From: Zingiber officinale
Lineage: Eukaryota; Streptophyta; Magnoliopsida; Zingiberales; Zingiberaceae
Assembly (NCBI RefSeq): GCF_018446385.1
Contig: NC_055988.1
Location: 163,630,209 to 163,694,208 of the forward strand
DNA: 64,000 nucleotides
Direction: 5' to 3'
The position numbers and the translations under genes are program-made. Positions 22,754-37,059 of this stretch are shown here, in pieces. How positions within the stretch are numbered: the stretch's first letter is position 1; the number at the start of each line of letters is the position of its first letter. Below the pieces are notes generated by a model that saw nothing but the letters and a program-made list of their open reading frames with translations, was not told the origin of the DNA and did no database searches.

Positions 22754-25700
22754 ATGGGAGATGGTGGCGCCATGGCTATCGAAGTCATGAAGATTGAGCA
22801 GAGTTGTGTGGAGAACAAGCAACCGGGGGCTGCTTCGAGTTCATCCATGTCTGAAGGAAGTTATGGGTTTTCTGGGATGTCTCCGTCCGTTTGTAGCTCC
22901 TCGAGGTCTTCCCCATCCCATAGGTACTGCTTAGTTTGTTCTATTACGATTTGGATGCTTAATATGGAATTTTACTGCTCAATTTTTGCCCTTTTACTCA
23001 CCATTGGTTTCCTGTTGAGTTTCTACTGTTTAATTTACTTGAAATTTTGCATTCTGCATTTTTTTTCTACACTTTTTGACTGTTCAATTTCTATAAGATG
23101 CAGAGAATCTTTGTCTGAGTTAACTAATCGGTGTTAAGTTTGGTTTTTTATTAGCCTGTATGTATGAGTTCTTATTGTAGGGATCGAGTCAAGTCTACTT
23201 TATCATCACTTGTTTGTTTCGATGCTACTCAAAGAACACTGAATCGATCAATCCCAATAAGGTAGATGCTCAAATATGCTCATTAGAACTGCCCTTAGTA
23301 GATACAAATAGGTGGTCTTTGTATGCAAAATCAACTCCACAGTGAAGCCATATAGAATCTTTATTTTTTTTTTTATGGTGGAAGCAACAAGCCAAATACA
23401 TTGTGTTTAACCTAGATTATTCTCCTCCAACACATCTAGATGACAAGTAAATATGCTCAGGAAAACTTAACAACAATGCAATATGGTTCGATATAAGCCT
23501 ATTGCACGAAGAGATTTTGGCGATATTTACACCCAAACAATCAACGAGAAAAGGAATCAGACAGGTTACTGATAAATCAAAGGTCTTGGTTTTGTGTTTT
23601 TCTCTAAATGAGCCCATCAGAGATGTGTTATTTATACCAGAATGGAAGCTAGAGTTTATCTAGGATTAAGAGGTAGCTTAGGTATAAGAATCCATTACAT
23701 AGGGTCTTAGTGTTAATCACCTTATTCATCATCTTTTGGAGAGGAGAGTCAAGAGATAGAATGTCTGTTCATCTGGAGCTTGATGAGGGGTGGAGTTCCA
23801 GAGAACAGGAGGGCTATGGAAGGAGATATTTGCAGGAAGGTAACCAATAGAATGTTGCGTATTTGAATCCATGATTGGTTTTCTTGCCAGATGCATCTCG
23901 TGGTGACTTTCATAAGCAATTGTAGCATTCTGTAAAGTACTCTTTCAAGAAGACATCTAATTGCAGAACAATAGAATTAATATGGTTTGCCTCTAGAGTT
24001 TTAAGTTCTTGATTACTATTTAGTCTTTGTGGGAAGGGAGGCATAAAAGTTGAAGATTCAATAGATGATAGCTGCATCCAGTGACCTATTAATTGGGTTT
24101 CTGCAATAGTAGTGGATTTTTCTGAAGTTTTTCTTTTTTGGTTTAAGATACTTTTCTTACATTAGATAACTTGTTTGCTGTAGTAGTCTTTTATTGGTGA
24201 CTGAATCTTGAAGAAGTTTGTTCATATTCCTTGTTTCACTAGTTATGAATACTTTTTTGGTAAATGTTTACTGACTTTTAGTTTTTCCCTCTCTATTAAT
24301 TTAGGAGAACTAGTGGTCCAATAAGGCGAGCCAAGGGTGGCTGGACACCACAAGAGGTAACTGGCTTTTGATTAGTCTTACCTTGTTTTTTAGGTCAGTA
24401 CATAGTCCATCTTATTTTTTCTTAGATATCTTTAATTTGAGATAAATAACTTATATTTTTTCATCTGATTTGCTCTCAAGCATTTCCATGGTGCTAAGTT
24501 CCACAACATAGTCCGTCTTATTTGTTCTTAGATATCTTTAATTTGAGATAAATAACTTATATTTTTTCATCTGATTTGCTCTCAAGCATTTCCATGGTGC
24601 TAAGTTCCACAACATCTACTATGATCCAACACTAGCATTATCATCATTCCAATGGAACTGATTCCTCAATGATTTTGCTATGACTTCATTCTCTTTTAAT
24701 GGCTTTACTGATAAATATTGCTATCACTATTATTATCATTAACTGTTGATTTATATTTTTATTTTAAATCATCAGTTGAACCTTTCCTAACAACTTATGC
24801 TTAGTGCTCACCCAGTCAAATATCTAGCAGATTCACTTTGAGATAATAACATCTAGCTTTAAAGGAATCTTCCTTTACTCTCCCTAATATTTTACTAAAG
24901 CTGGAAGAAGATTTGACCAAAAAATAATGAACTTTGGGAGGGTAAAGTTTTCATTTATTCTGAATTGCATACTAAAGAAGCCAAGAACTCCATAAATTAG
25001 TTTAGTGATTTCTTTTTGTTTTCTTGGATGTCTTCTGAACTTTAAGCAAAGTATTTTGCATTATAACAAATATAGTTCTTTTGATATTCTCCATGCTATT
25101 TCTATTTCATCCTGCTGAGCCGCTGACTACTACTTTATATGTCATAGGATGAGACATTAAGGAGAGCTGTTGAAATCTACAAAGGAAGGTGCTGGAAAAA
25201 AATAGGTAGAGCATGCTATGTTCTTCTTGCTTATTCTATTATGAATGATACACTAAGATGATTCATCCTACTTATTCAGTTGTGTTGGGACCTTGATCAT
25301 CAGCTAGAGGGGGTGAATAGATGGTCACCCACTTCGTTCGCTTTCCTATACTTGTTAGCGTAGCGGAAATACAACCAAACAAATATGAAAGTTAACCCTA
25401 GAGACAAGAAGAAAGAAAACAAACCCTAATACGTTTGTTTATATGGTTTGGAGATGATGCTTCTACTCCACGACTGTTTGTAAGGTAGACGATCCCTCAA
25501 TACGTCAGTGGATTAGTCTACAGAACTTCGGCTAGCTCAATCCTCCTTGTCGGCAGAGAAACCTCACCACAAACTCGATCAAGAACTCTTGGGGTGCTCT
25601 AAGCTTTGGAGACTCTATTAGAAGTTAACCACCTCTAATTTCGTCCCCCAAAGCCAGCCAATCTGAGTTCCATTATATAGAGTTTGGGAGGAAACACCCA

Positions 25701-28700
25701 AGCTATGTTTCCGCTACCAGTCGACTGTCATACTTACTAGTTGACCAACCTCTGTGGAATTTGACCGCTACAACCTAACGACTTGATTCTGGTCGACTGC
25801 TCAGCATGGATCAATCAACTGGTCTTCATGGGCTTGTCTGTTCACTCCCAGTTGATTGGACCAGTCAACTAGTAACCCTAGAACTACAAACCCTTGAATT
25901 CCATTTCGGGTTTACTGGTTCTCAACCACTAATCTTCTGAGACATATACTAGTCGACTAGTAAATCCTAACTTAGGGTTTTTACCCCCGAGTACAATCAC
26001 TCATGCACTCGTCCTCGCCCGCACAACATTGACCTTGCCTTCTAGCCTCCTCCATCAGCCTTTCGTCCCTCGGATGCTTTCCCATCCTTCGTATCTTACC
26101 TTCAAAAACTTCCTTTGGCCTTGTCCTTGTTGTCAAATCTTTCTTTGCCAAGAGGCTCCTTACCTCCGGGTCTTCATCCTTGCCAAGAAGCTCCTCGCTC
26201 TCGGAGCTTCATTTGCCAGGAGCTTTTCGCTCCAGGACTTTATCCTTGCCGAGAGCCCCTCGCTCCAGGTCTTCACCTTGCCAAGTTACACTTAGACTTA
26301 TACGGCCAAGCCTCAAGCTTAGACTTACACCGCCAAAACTCTCACTTCACCTTTGCTAAGATCGCACTTGGTCTTTCCTTGCACCTGTCACCTGCACACT
26401 CAACAACGCATATTAAATACAGATGCAAACCCCAACTTAAATTCTTTGCCTAAATATCAAAATCGATTGCTCCAACAATCTCCCCCTTTTGATGTTTGAC
26501 AACCATTTAAGTTAAAGAAACAAATAATGCAATATATACGTAAATAAATATACAATCTACTCATGCATATGCTATGGAACTTAATCCTTGTCTCCCCCTT
26601 CACCTAAGCTCCCCTTTGAGTTAGGATTCCTTACAAAGATATTTAGGTTTCTCACTTAAACCTAAACTTCTCCCCCTTTACCATACATCAAACAGAGCTC
26701 TCAATTATTGGATCTTATACCTCTAATGACTATAATCATCATGTATTAATCTCCCATATGATTATATACATGTATATCATCCTTTTGGTCATTTTCTATG
26801 TTCCTATTGCTGAAACAATTTCAGACTGTCTACTATCATAGTCCCAGTCGACTGCCATAGTCAAATCAACCTAGTCATTCTGTGTTTGATGAACAGTGTT
26901 ACCAAGTCGACTAATTTCTGATAGTAGTCGACTTGCACTAAAATTTCAGCTTAAACCCATTTCTAAACCCAATTTCAGAAATACACTAGAAATTTCCTAG
27001 ATCCCCAAAAATTCTCAAATTTTGTGAGAAGTCTGTTTTACTATTTTCTACTTGGGAATAATATAATTAAAAATTAATTCATCACGTATCCCAAGATAGG
27101 CATAAAACCCAAAACTATCTAAATAGTTTAATTGAACCTTGACCTAAAGTCCTAGTTTTGACTTCCGTTTGATGTATCTACCCATACTAAATCATAATGC
27201 ATCCCTAGCATTAGTTTATATGACATCTATACATATAAAATCAATTTTCATGCAATATGAATCCTATTTCATATTTTCATGCATGAATCTCATCTCAATT
27301 GTGTCAACCAACTAGGTTAGAAACTCAAGTCCATTTCTAAACCCTTTAGCACATTTTATGACCCATCTAGAATATCAAGGAAGGTCCACTTGAGATCCAT
27401 TGACCATGAGTCCCAAATTGACTCTTTGAGTTCCCCCTAGAGTTCTTAACTCTAGCCACCTTCCTAGGTGACTCATCTATTATGGCTAGATCATTATGAT
27501 GCACCTCGGGTGAGAATTGACCTAACCACTCTACTCTCTTAACCATAGACACCTTGTCTTTGATTAATTTCTCTTTGTCCTTAACTTTGGATGATTTATC
27601 TGTAATTGACTTATTCTTGGATTTCTTATCCTTGGATAACTTCTGTTTGCTATAGTTATATGCAACCCTTGCATATGACTTTTCGTTGGCTTTGATTGAC
27701 TTTGCTATTGTATTTCTACCAAAGTGCTCCACGGGTAATTTCCCTTTACCCTTGTTTAATGAAGACCGGTATTCCAAACCAAATCTATCACCATTAGGTT
27801 TTTGACTACCTAAAATATTATCAAGTCCTTTAGATCCAACAATGAATATATCTAAGATTTTTTCCACCCTATCAAGTTTTTCCCTTGAGACTTAATTTTC
27901 CAATTCTAGGTTTCTAACCCTAGAATTAACTTGTCCACCATAGACAATCGTAGACCTACCCACCTTCCTAGGCATATGTCTCCCCTTCTTGGAATTAACA
28001 CCTAGGTTTTCCTTAGGTCTACTATTTCTAGGTTTAGCATTTGGATTTAATTTTCTTGGGCTATTAACCATGTTAACCTTATTCCTATCATGGTATCTAA
28101 ATCCAAAATTATGCATAGGTAAATAAACGACATTGTTATTTCTAGCATGTATATCCTTAGAACTTGAATTAACATTCAAATTAAAATTCAAGTTAGGGTT
28201 TACCTTTCTACTTACCATTAGAGCTCCACTTGACACGAGTATCCACATGACTTCTTCCACTTCCTCTATTGCTTCATCCGCTCCATCTTCTTGAGCACTC
28301 TCTTCCTTGGGCATTTTATGTGGTAATGTCTTCGTTTAGCACACGTGAAGCACACTATGTGCATCTTCTCCTTCTTCTTCCTACAACTCAAAATAGATTC
28401 TATATGAATTGAATTGAGTTTAGGAGTTATCTCTTTTTTCTTTTTGAGTGAAGGACACCTACTCTTGTAGTGTCCCATTTTACCACACTCAAAGCATTTG
28501 ATGTGGTTCTTCTTGCTCTTCTCGGTAGAGGCAGTTGAGCGTTGCACTTCCAAGACTTCTTCACTTGTCTTGGACTCTTCTTCCTTCCTTGAAGATGTGG
28601 ACGATTCCACTTCTTTCCTCGAAGATGTGGATGATTTGACTTCTTTCTCCTCTTCAGATGTTGAGCACGTTTCAACATCCGATTGGTCCTTCTCCTCCTC

Positions 28701-31700
28701 TTGAACCAATGAACCCTTCTCCTTGAGCTCCTCCACTTGTTGGATTTGTGTAGGATTTTCATAAAGAGTAATCACTTTGCTCCATAGCTCATGAGCATAC
28801 TTGTACTCACCTACACATGATAACAAATTAGGAGGCAATAAATTTATCAAAATTTGTGTTGCCTCCGTGTTTACCTCTGATTGTTCCCTTTGCTCCTTGG
28901 TCCAATACCGTGGTCAGAGACATTTTCCCTTCTTATCCGTTGAAGCTTCAAAAGGTTCCTCCAACGCTATCCAATTATTCCAATCCATTTGGAACCATGT
29001 CTTCAAGCGCTTCCTCCAATACTCAAAGTCTTCACGCTCGTATGGAGGTGAAATTCGGATGTTCCATCCTAGTGCTCCTTCCGATTCCATTGCGAAATCA
29101 ATAGTGGTGAATAGACGGTCACCACTTCGTTCGCTTTCCTATACTTATTAGCACAACAAAAATACAACCAAACAAATATGAAAGATAATCCTAGAGACAA
29201 GAAGAAAGAAAACAAACCTTAACACGGTTGTTTACGTGGTTCGGAGATGATGCTCTTACTCCACTGAACAATCCCTCTCCGTCGGTTGATTAGTTCCCGA
29301 AACTCTGGCTAGCTTAATCATCCTTATCGGTGGAGAAACCTCACCATAAATTCGATCAAGCACTCTTTGATTGCTCTGAGTTTTAGAGACTCTATTAGGG
29401 GTTAACCACATCTAATTTCGTCTCTAAAGCTAGCCAATCCGAATTCTATTATATAGAGTTTGGGAGGAAACACCCAAGTTATGTTTCCGCCACTAATTGA
29501 CACATACTTACCAGTCGCCTATGTGGAATTCAACCGTTACAACCTAACGGTCCAGTCGATTGGTAACCCTAGAACCACAAACCCTGGAATTCCATTTCGG
29601 GTTTGCTGGTTCTCAACCACTAGTCGACTAGTAAAGCCTAACTTAGAGTTTTACCCTCGAGTATAATCACTCATGCACTCGTCCTCGCCTGCACGAAGTG
29701 GTGAATAGACGGTCACCACTTCGTTCGCTTTCCTATACTTATTAGCACAACAAAAATACAACCAAACAAATATGAAAGATAATCCTAGAGACAAGAAGAA
29801 AGAAAACAAACCTTAACACGGTTGTTTACGTGGTTCGGAGATGATGCTCCTACTCCACTGTTGTTCGTAAGGTGAACGATCCCTCTCCGTTAGTTGATTA
29901 GTTCCCGGAACTCCGACTAGCTCAATCATCCTTATTGGTGGAGAAACCTCACCATAAATTCGATCAAGCACTCTTGGATTGCTCTGAGTTTTAAAGACTC
30001 TATTAGGGGTTAACCACCTCTAATTTCGTCCCCTAAAGCCAGCCAATCCGAATTCCATTATATAGAGTTTGGGAGGAAACACCCAAGTTATGTTTCCGCT
30101 ACCAATCGACACATACTTACCAGTCGCCTATGTGGAATTCAACCGTTACAACCTAATGGCTCAATTCCAGTCGATTGGTAACTTTACGAGTCGATTGGTA
30201 ACCCTAGAACCACAAACCCTGGAATTCCATTTCGGGTTTGCTGGTTCTCAACCACTAGTCAACTAGTAAAGCCTAACTTAGAGTTTTACCCCCGAGTACA
30301 ATCACTCATGCACTCGTCCTCGACCGCACAACCTTGGCCTTGCCTTCTAGCCTTCTTCATCAGCCTTGCGTCCCTCGAATGCTTCCCCATTCTTCACGCC
30401 TTGCCTTCAAGAGCTTCCTTCGGCCTTGTCCTTGTTGTCGGCTCTTCCTTTGCCAAGAGGCTCAAGAAGCTCCTCGCTCCTGGGACTTCACTTGCTCCGG
30501 GACTTCATCCTTGCCAAGAGCCCCTCGCTCCGGGTCTTCACCTTGCCAAGTCACACGGGCTTACATAGCCAAGCCTCAAGCTTGGACTTACACCGCCAAG
30601 ACTCCCATGCTTAGACTTCACCTTTGCCAAGATCTCACTTGGTCTTTCCTTACATCTGTCACCTGCACACTTAACCGCGCATATCAAATACCGATGCAAA
30701 CTCTAACTTAAACTCTTTGCCCAAATATCAAAACATAAGGCTACACCGATTGCTCCAACAAGTTGTTCCTATGTTTTCTTCAAAAGATCTATTCGATTTG
30801 CTTTCACGTTTCTTTGCATATTATGAATTAACTTGAATAGTAGGGAAATGCAAGCTTTTGAATACGGCAACCATCACAAAATGGGATGGTGAAATAGGGT
30901 AGCAACTGGAGAAACGAACAGAGCGATGTAAAAGAATATAAAGACTGATTCCTTTTTCATTTAGTGTCACTAGCAATACCGACTTCTAGTTCAAGCCTAA
31001 TGAAGTTTATCAAAAAACATCATATAGATGAATCTTTTAGCATATGAAAAATACAAAACTGAATTTCTACTAATTTCTATAAGATGTAACCAGAAATTCC
31101 AGAACATGGAAAATTATATAGGAATTTAAGAAATAAGGAAAATATACATATACATGCATAAATTGGGTAACTCACTCATTCCTTTAGTTTTGAAACAACA
31201 ACAATGAAGTCTTATCCCACTAGGTGGGGTTGGCTTCCTTAGTTTTGAAAAAGCTTAAAACATCTCTTGCCTACAAGAAAGATATGCATTTTATATTATT
31301 TCTACTTCAAGCATGCAGTGAAGAATCTCAATTTTCATTCTGATCTTACATGGGCAAGTGGTGGGTGGATGTTATAGAAATAAAGTTCTTAGTTGTGTCT
31401 TCTTGTTGATAGCTGACGTGAAGGGTTACAGAATTATGTAACACATCTAAGTCAGGACTGGTATCTGTTTGTGTAATTCCTTGTCCCCTTTGAGTTACAT
31501 GGATGATTATTCATTGGGGCTTGAATTGAACTTGAACCTAACAACTAAAATGAGGCAAATGCACCAAAAATCAATAGAACAAAAAAGCCAACAAAATGGA
31601 GAACTATGAGAATGAAAGGAGAACTAGTGTTTGTAAATGTTTAATACTAATATGCATTTTCTATACATGGGTTAAGCTCATTATAGTTATTTGTATAATT

Positions 31701-34700
31701 CTCTAGCTACAAAGAACCTCCTTTAATGGCCTTTTAATAAAAAAGTAGAACTAGTGCTTCTGAATTTTTACTAAACTAGCAATCATGTTTCAACAAAACA
31801 AGTATGATTCAGTCTTTTTTTCACTGAAGGAGACAATCATGTATGATTTGTTGTTTACTATACCATTGGTATTAGATGTGCTGAAGTAAGACAGATTCCC
31901 TGTGCTGAAGGTAATAGATGTTTTTTTTTTTCACAAATTAAAAGACAGAATTAATGATTTGCTGTTTACTATACCAATATCTAGTTGTTCTTGCACAAGT
32001 TTCTTATTTGGTCTGGGTATTGAGGTCACAATACTATTGCCACACTGAAGTTCTTGTGAGAATCACCATTATGCCCTTGCTTTATCCTGCCAAGGGCAAC
32101 TCTTCACCACAATCTTCTGAAAGCCTATTCCCCAATTGTTATGATTGCCTGGATATAATTCAGTCACATTTTTGCAAGGCTTTGAATTATTATCCTCTTT
32201 GATAGAAGAGGAAAAGAAATGAGTAGGGAAAGTCCTAGTTGGGTAAAATTACCAAAGTGCGTCTGTCAGTTTGTGAAATATCAACCTAAATAAAATGTGT
32301 TCAATTTTGAAGCCTCTTTTCTTGCATATTTCCAAACAGGGTGTTTTTCCCCTCTGTTGGTCAAACTTGGGTTTGGGGCTATACACTACTTTGGTGATCC
32401 AAGTTATTTCTTTTTTAATAATTTGTATTAATCTTTTTAAAAAATTCAAAATCGTGTAAAATAAGTAGAGCCATAAGAAAAATCTATTTCTTGAAGGTAT
32501 TACTACATGTTTACTTTATTATTGATCTTGCATGTTAATCGTTTACTTTGCAGCTGAATCTTTTCCAAATAGAACAGAAGTTCAATGTCTTCATCGGTGG
32601 CAAAAAGTTCTCAATCCTGAACTTATTAAAGGTCCATGGACTCAAGAGGTAATTTGATCTTCTAATAAGCTGTATCTTTAGAACTGAAAATAGAGTACTC
32701 CATGACATTTTTTTTGCTCTTTTTGGTTACAGGAAGATGAGCAAATAATTAGTCTTGTAGCAAAGTATGGGCCATCAAAATGGTCTACCATTGCAAAGAG
32801 TCTTCCTGGACGAATTGGGAAACAATGTAGGGAGAGGTAAATTTATAGTTTTCTATAAGCATTGAAATGATATTTTTAAAAATGTTTTCAGATATCTATG
32901 TCTTTGACTTTGTATTCTTTTCTCTAGAATTTTATAATATGTTAGAAGTGTTGATGGTCTGAAACTAGTTTATTCCTAATTAATTGCTTCCATTTCCACT
33001 AACTAATAGTTCGCTATCTGACCACGTGCTTGCCAGAACTTTTGGGCGTCATATGATGCATATATGCATCTTTGTAGCGTACAAATCTTGTACCATCTAG
33101 CACAGGCAATAGATTGGCTTAATTATTTTAGTTTATTCACCATGAATTGGTAAATGCTTATTGTTCTCATTGAATATATTTTGTACCATACTCTATTTGT
33201 TGGTACAACTCTCGCATTGTCTAGGATAAACAACAGATTAGCTTAATTTTCTGGTATTTCCACCATGAATTTGTACATGCCCATTGTTTTCTAGGTGTAA
33301 GAATGTTTCTGTCGGAGCTAACATGTGCATTGGAATGATAATGCATTCATAAACAACCAAAGGGTTTCCTGTTCAAAATTTTAAGGACTATCACTTCAAT
33401 TTTGAGGATACTTAGTAGTTTCCTTGCAAATTTCATTAGCTTTCTTTTAGCAATTTTTTTTATTTAGATTGAAAAGAGGGTAGTGTTACATCTAGCTTTC
33501 TTTCTGTGTTTCTGGTTAGAATTAACAGACGAATAGATTAACCTTCCTCCTATATTGCCTAGGTAGTGAGCCAATATGCCCTTGTTGGGAAAATGCAGTT
33601 TCATCATATCGCTCCTGAATTATGCTTATGATATTGGTGAACTCCTTGTTCACATGTAATATGAACTTGTTTTGTGGACTACTTACTCAAACAATATATT
33701 AGTTAAAATATTGAGCAATTTTTAGAATCAGCTTCTGTTAGTGAAATTCCCTGTAATTTTTTTTGTTGATATTGACTTCGTGGAACAATTTACCTTATGG
33801 GAGATACTAATAATAATAATAATAATAACTTTATATGCCTAAGGATTTATTTACCCTAGAGCATTTCCTTTTGCCATGGATTTCACCCAAGGAAACTGCT
33901 TATGGGTGTGTTATGGAGGTATAGCCCACTTGTCTAAGGATTGTTTTGAGGCACTCTTTGAAGTCCCTCATGCTTCTCTAAGGTATTTATGGTATGAGTC
34001 CCTCATGCCGTGAATGACAAGGTGTTGTGCCTTTTCCTAGCTTGAGCTTTAGAAAAAGTTGGTTAGTATCGCAATCAAGTAGCTCACTTCCATGGTATCC
34101 TGGAAGCTAAACAAGCAATTTGCTAGTGTTCTAGTTGTACTGTTAACTCCTTTTACTAGTTAATTATGGTTTATAGAAGTTTGATAACATGTATTGACAT
34201 CTACCAGGCTAAAAATGACATAAAGCCGCTCAAAACAATGACAATGTCTGTAGATGCAGGATTCTATGTTTTCATAAAGGGCGAGTCTGTAACACATTCA
34301 GATGGCTCGATCTGTTGAGATAATTGTCTGACACTTCTATCCACAGAAGCAAATCTAAGAACTTGTATCGTTTTTTTGGCATATCTTATATCAATACTTG
34401 GCTTCTGGTGATGGGTTAGGGTATACTTATAGGTAAATGTCCAATACGAATTTACATTTGATAGTTATGCAATACTTTCTATTCCACTTTTGTGTTAAAA
34501 AACTATATCCATAGAGCATCATCCAGATGGATTACATATCTAAAAAAGTCTATGAACTTACAATCTCAATTCTTGGCTTCTAGTTATGGATCTAGTGTCT
34601 TTTTAGTTGAATGTTGAATGCAAATTTATTTTACGGATTAGCTAGGCTTTGTATTCCACTTTGGTCAAAGTCTATATTATCCAAAGAGCATCATCCATAT

Positions 34701-36422
34701 GGATTAAACATCTGAATTTAGCTACTTAAGCCTTGCCTTCAGGATCAATCTGACCCCTTCCTTTGTTCCCTGCATATGGCTCAAGTATGACTTGTGTGAT
34801 TTTGAACTTTCTTAGATGGCATAATCATTTGGATCCAACGATAAGAAAAGACGCATGGACTTCCCAGGAGGAGCTTGCTCTCATGAATGCCCATTGTGTG
34901 TACGGAAATAAATGGGCAGAAATTGCGAAGGTCTTACCTGGAAGGTATTTGACTATTTTCTGAAATATTTTTGCACTCAATAGTAAATCGTTGTTGCTCA
35001 AGAACAGAATTCTTTTTGTTCATGCAAAAAAAAAATAGTATTTATCTCTTGTTATTTTGTCATGCTCTCCAAGCAAACTATTCTTCTTGTGTAAAAAACT
35101 CTTGCTTACTTATGTCGCCCCAAATTCATTTACTTGTTATTTGTAACAAATATTGTTTGATATTGCATGCTTATATGGCAACCAGTGGCCATAATACTTG
35201 TTATTCTAACAAAGCTTAGGTAGTGCCAAGTTAGGATTGTATTGTGACTTCTAACAAACATAACATCTCTTTTAAGTTTGAACCTTGTGAATTTACATCT
35301 TTTTCACTTGCTTCTCTTTTTGTATTTAGAACTGACAATTCAATAAAGAACCACTGGAATAGTTCATTGAAGAAAAAGTCAGATTTCTTCTTGGCTACTG
35401 GTAAGCTTTCACCAGTTCCCAAAGCTGAAATTCTTGATGGCCCGAAGGACATATCAAACATAGGTGGTGGAAATACACTTCTAAGTCCGAGAGATAGAAC
35501 AGAGAATGGTTCTAGAGCTTTGTCTGGATCAGCCAGTTCCTCAGATTCTGGACTGCATTCTGAAGCATTTAGATTGGATGGTCAAAAGAATTGGTTGCAA
35601 CTATCATTACTTCATAATCCTAAAGCAGATACTTCAACAACTATAACGGCAAACCAAGTTCATGATCCAAATTCCCAGTCCAACATGCACACTCCAGTTT
35701 CTGAGATCTGCCATGGATATGAAGGTGGAAAAGAACTTGCAGATCAGGAAAACATAACGGAAATTGACCAACTGAATGATGCATCTCAACTAACACGACA
35801 TGAAGAATCTCCCCTTGGTCGTGGTTGTTCACTCTTTTATAAGCCACCTCAGCTTCAAGATGTTTGTCTTTCTGCTGTTTCTACTCTATCATACGATTTC
35901 ATTGAAAAGCAATTTCACTGCTCAGCAATTGTGTCGTCACCAAAAGAATATCAGACACCTCCCTCTTCAAAGGGGAAGGAACCAACACAAAGTATTGAAT
36001 CAATATTAAAAGATGCAGCTAGAAGTTTCCCGAACACTCCCTCTATTATCAGGAGGGCAAAGAGGGAAGCAGAGACAACTCTTGCTTCTGAAATAAGTTT
36101 GTCACATGTGGATAGCGTGAAATTTTCTGAGAATTTTGCAACTATTGCTACTACTGGAAGGAGCAGAGAAAGCTTGGAGCCAGTTGAGTCTTCAATGACA
36201 AAACATGGTCCAAGTACTTCTGGCAGAAGAAATAATTCATACCATGACAACAGCTTCAATGGTTCTCCTCCATACAGATTGAGGTCCAAAAGAACTGCAA
36301 TTATCAAATCTATGGGGAAGCAGCTTGATTTTACAGTCGAGGAGAAGGATTGCAACAGTAATGTCAAGCCCCTGTACTTGGCCACTCATCCTCCCAAGCA
36401 GACAAAAGAGGGAACACAATGA
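22754..36422 (+). CDS. MYB3R: Three-repeat MYB transcription factor (MYB3R), 7 coding exons
   Basis: Exons: 22754-22923, 24305-24356, 25148-25205, 32554-32648, 32733-32836, 34816-34944, 35330-36422; all junctions are GT/AG and the phases fit, giving 566 residues. Repeats: R1 about 68-117 (GGWTPQEDETLRRAVEIYKG), R2 about 120-169 (GPWTQEEDEQIISLVAKYG), R3 about 172-220 (DAWTSQEELALMNAHCVYGN, ending TDNSIKNHWNSSLKKK). The Trp spacing and the LPGRIGKQCRERWHNHL helix are typical of plant MYB3R proteins, nuclear regulators of G2/M genes through AACGG (MSA) elements. The C-terminal half holds conserved boxes ESILKDAARSFPNTPSIIRR (about 425-445) and PPYRLRSKRTAIIKSMGKQL (about 514-535). Length and boxes fit the shorter MYB3R3/5-like (repressor-type, DREAM-associated) proteins better than long MYB3R1/4 activators; that subgroup call is tentative. 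Intron 3 is 7.3 kb because of a retrotransposon; the coding frame is intact. Confidence 0.93.
24403..24614 (+). repeat. 106 bp tandem duplication in MYB3R intron 2
   Basis: Two head-to-tail copies (24403-24508 and 24509-24614) starting TAGTCC(A/G)TCTTATTT and ending CCACAACA differ at only a few positions, so the duplication is recent. Confidence 0.85.
27367..29091 (-). pseudogene. gag region of the intronic copia element (fossil)
   Basis: UBN2-type gag sequence starts near 29091 and carries two zinc-knuckle-like motifs, CFECGKMGHYKSRCP and CFTCAKRRHYHIKCP, with Glu/Ser-rich and Lys-rich linkers. It is broken; no protease, integrase or reverse transcriptase sequence is seen next to it. Confidence 0.75.
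29105..30760 (-). repeat. Right LTR of the intronic element, with internal tandem copy
   Basis: Two successive segments begin with the same GGTGAATAGACGGTCACC word (near 29105 and 29698), and both match the left LTR (near 25312). Both run to ACTCATGCACTCGTCCTCG; only the second continues to the LTR end at 30760. Confidence 0.75.
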
Positions 36423-37020
36423 GAATCTAGTTGGATTTGAAAAGTGCAAAAATATAAAGAAGTCCGACGCACTAGATTTATGTAAGTTCTTTTTTATTTG
36501 AAAGTGTCATCCAGTATATCTAGTGTTTTTTGTTTGCATTACTTGAGATTTTTTTTTTTTAAAAAATGTATCATTACAAAATAAGTCATTTTTGTTTTCC
36601 CCCTCATTCTTGAGTGGTAACCGTATTTTTTTCTCGCGTTGCTGTAGGTTTGGACAACAAAGATATGGGAAGTATTATTTTCCACTTAGATCCCACACTG
36701 TATTTAAGTGGTACCAAACACATTGGACTGCACACGTTTCTCACTGCCCCTGTGCGGGTGTTGTTTAAATTGCAAGTGGATTTCGTATCTTGCACCAAAG
36801 TTATCCAAATCATCGGCACAAGATTTGGGCATTAATTGTTGTTAAACCACCCCTTGAAATGGGAAGTGGTAGAATTTTTCGCCCGAACAAGAACTTGTCT
36901 AGAGCTGATGCTGAAAATTATTCCCAATTGAGTAGGACTCGTGAAAATAAACCCATGGGCCATGGGCATTTTTTTATGCTTACAGTGTTATTCAATATGA
37001 CATGAATAAATGAATGCCAT
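36423..37020 (+). other. Probable 3' untranslated region of MYB3R
   Basis: Follows the TGA at 36420-36422. A possible 3' UTR intron runs from GTAAGT near 36483 to a CTGTAG near 36648. No coding similarity was recognised. Confidence 0.4.
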
Positions 37021-37059
37021 GCCCTGTTTTTTTTTGTTTGGTTGTTTTATTATTATTAT

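Larger units (their letters stand above)
25283..30760 (-). mobile_element. Truncated LTR retrotransposon (copia, Maximus/SIRE-like) in MYB3R intron 3
   Basis: Bounded by TGTTGGGACC at 25283 and CTCCAACA at 30760 with a perfect 5 bp target duplication AGTTG (25278-25282 and 30761-30765). It lies opposite to the MYB3R gene. Parts: left LTR 25283-26477; the complement of a polypurine tract right after it (26478 onward, TCTCCCCCTTTTGATG); a gag region at about 27.4-29.1 kb; and right LTR sequence 29.1-30.76 kb that contains a tandemly repeated segment. No pol region is present, so it is broken and was non-autonomous or deleted. The LTRs are diverged enough to suggest it is not recent. Confidence 0.85.
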
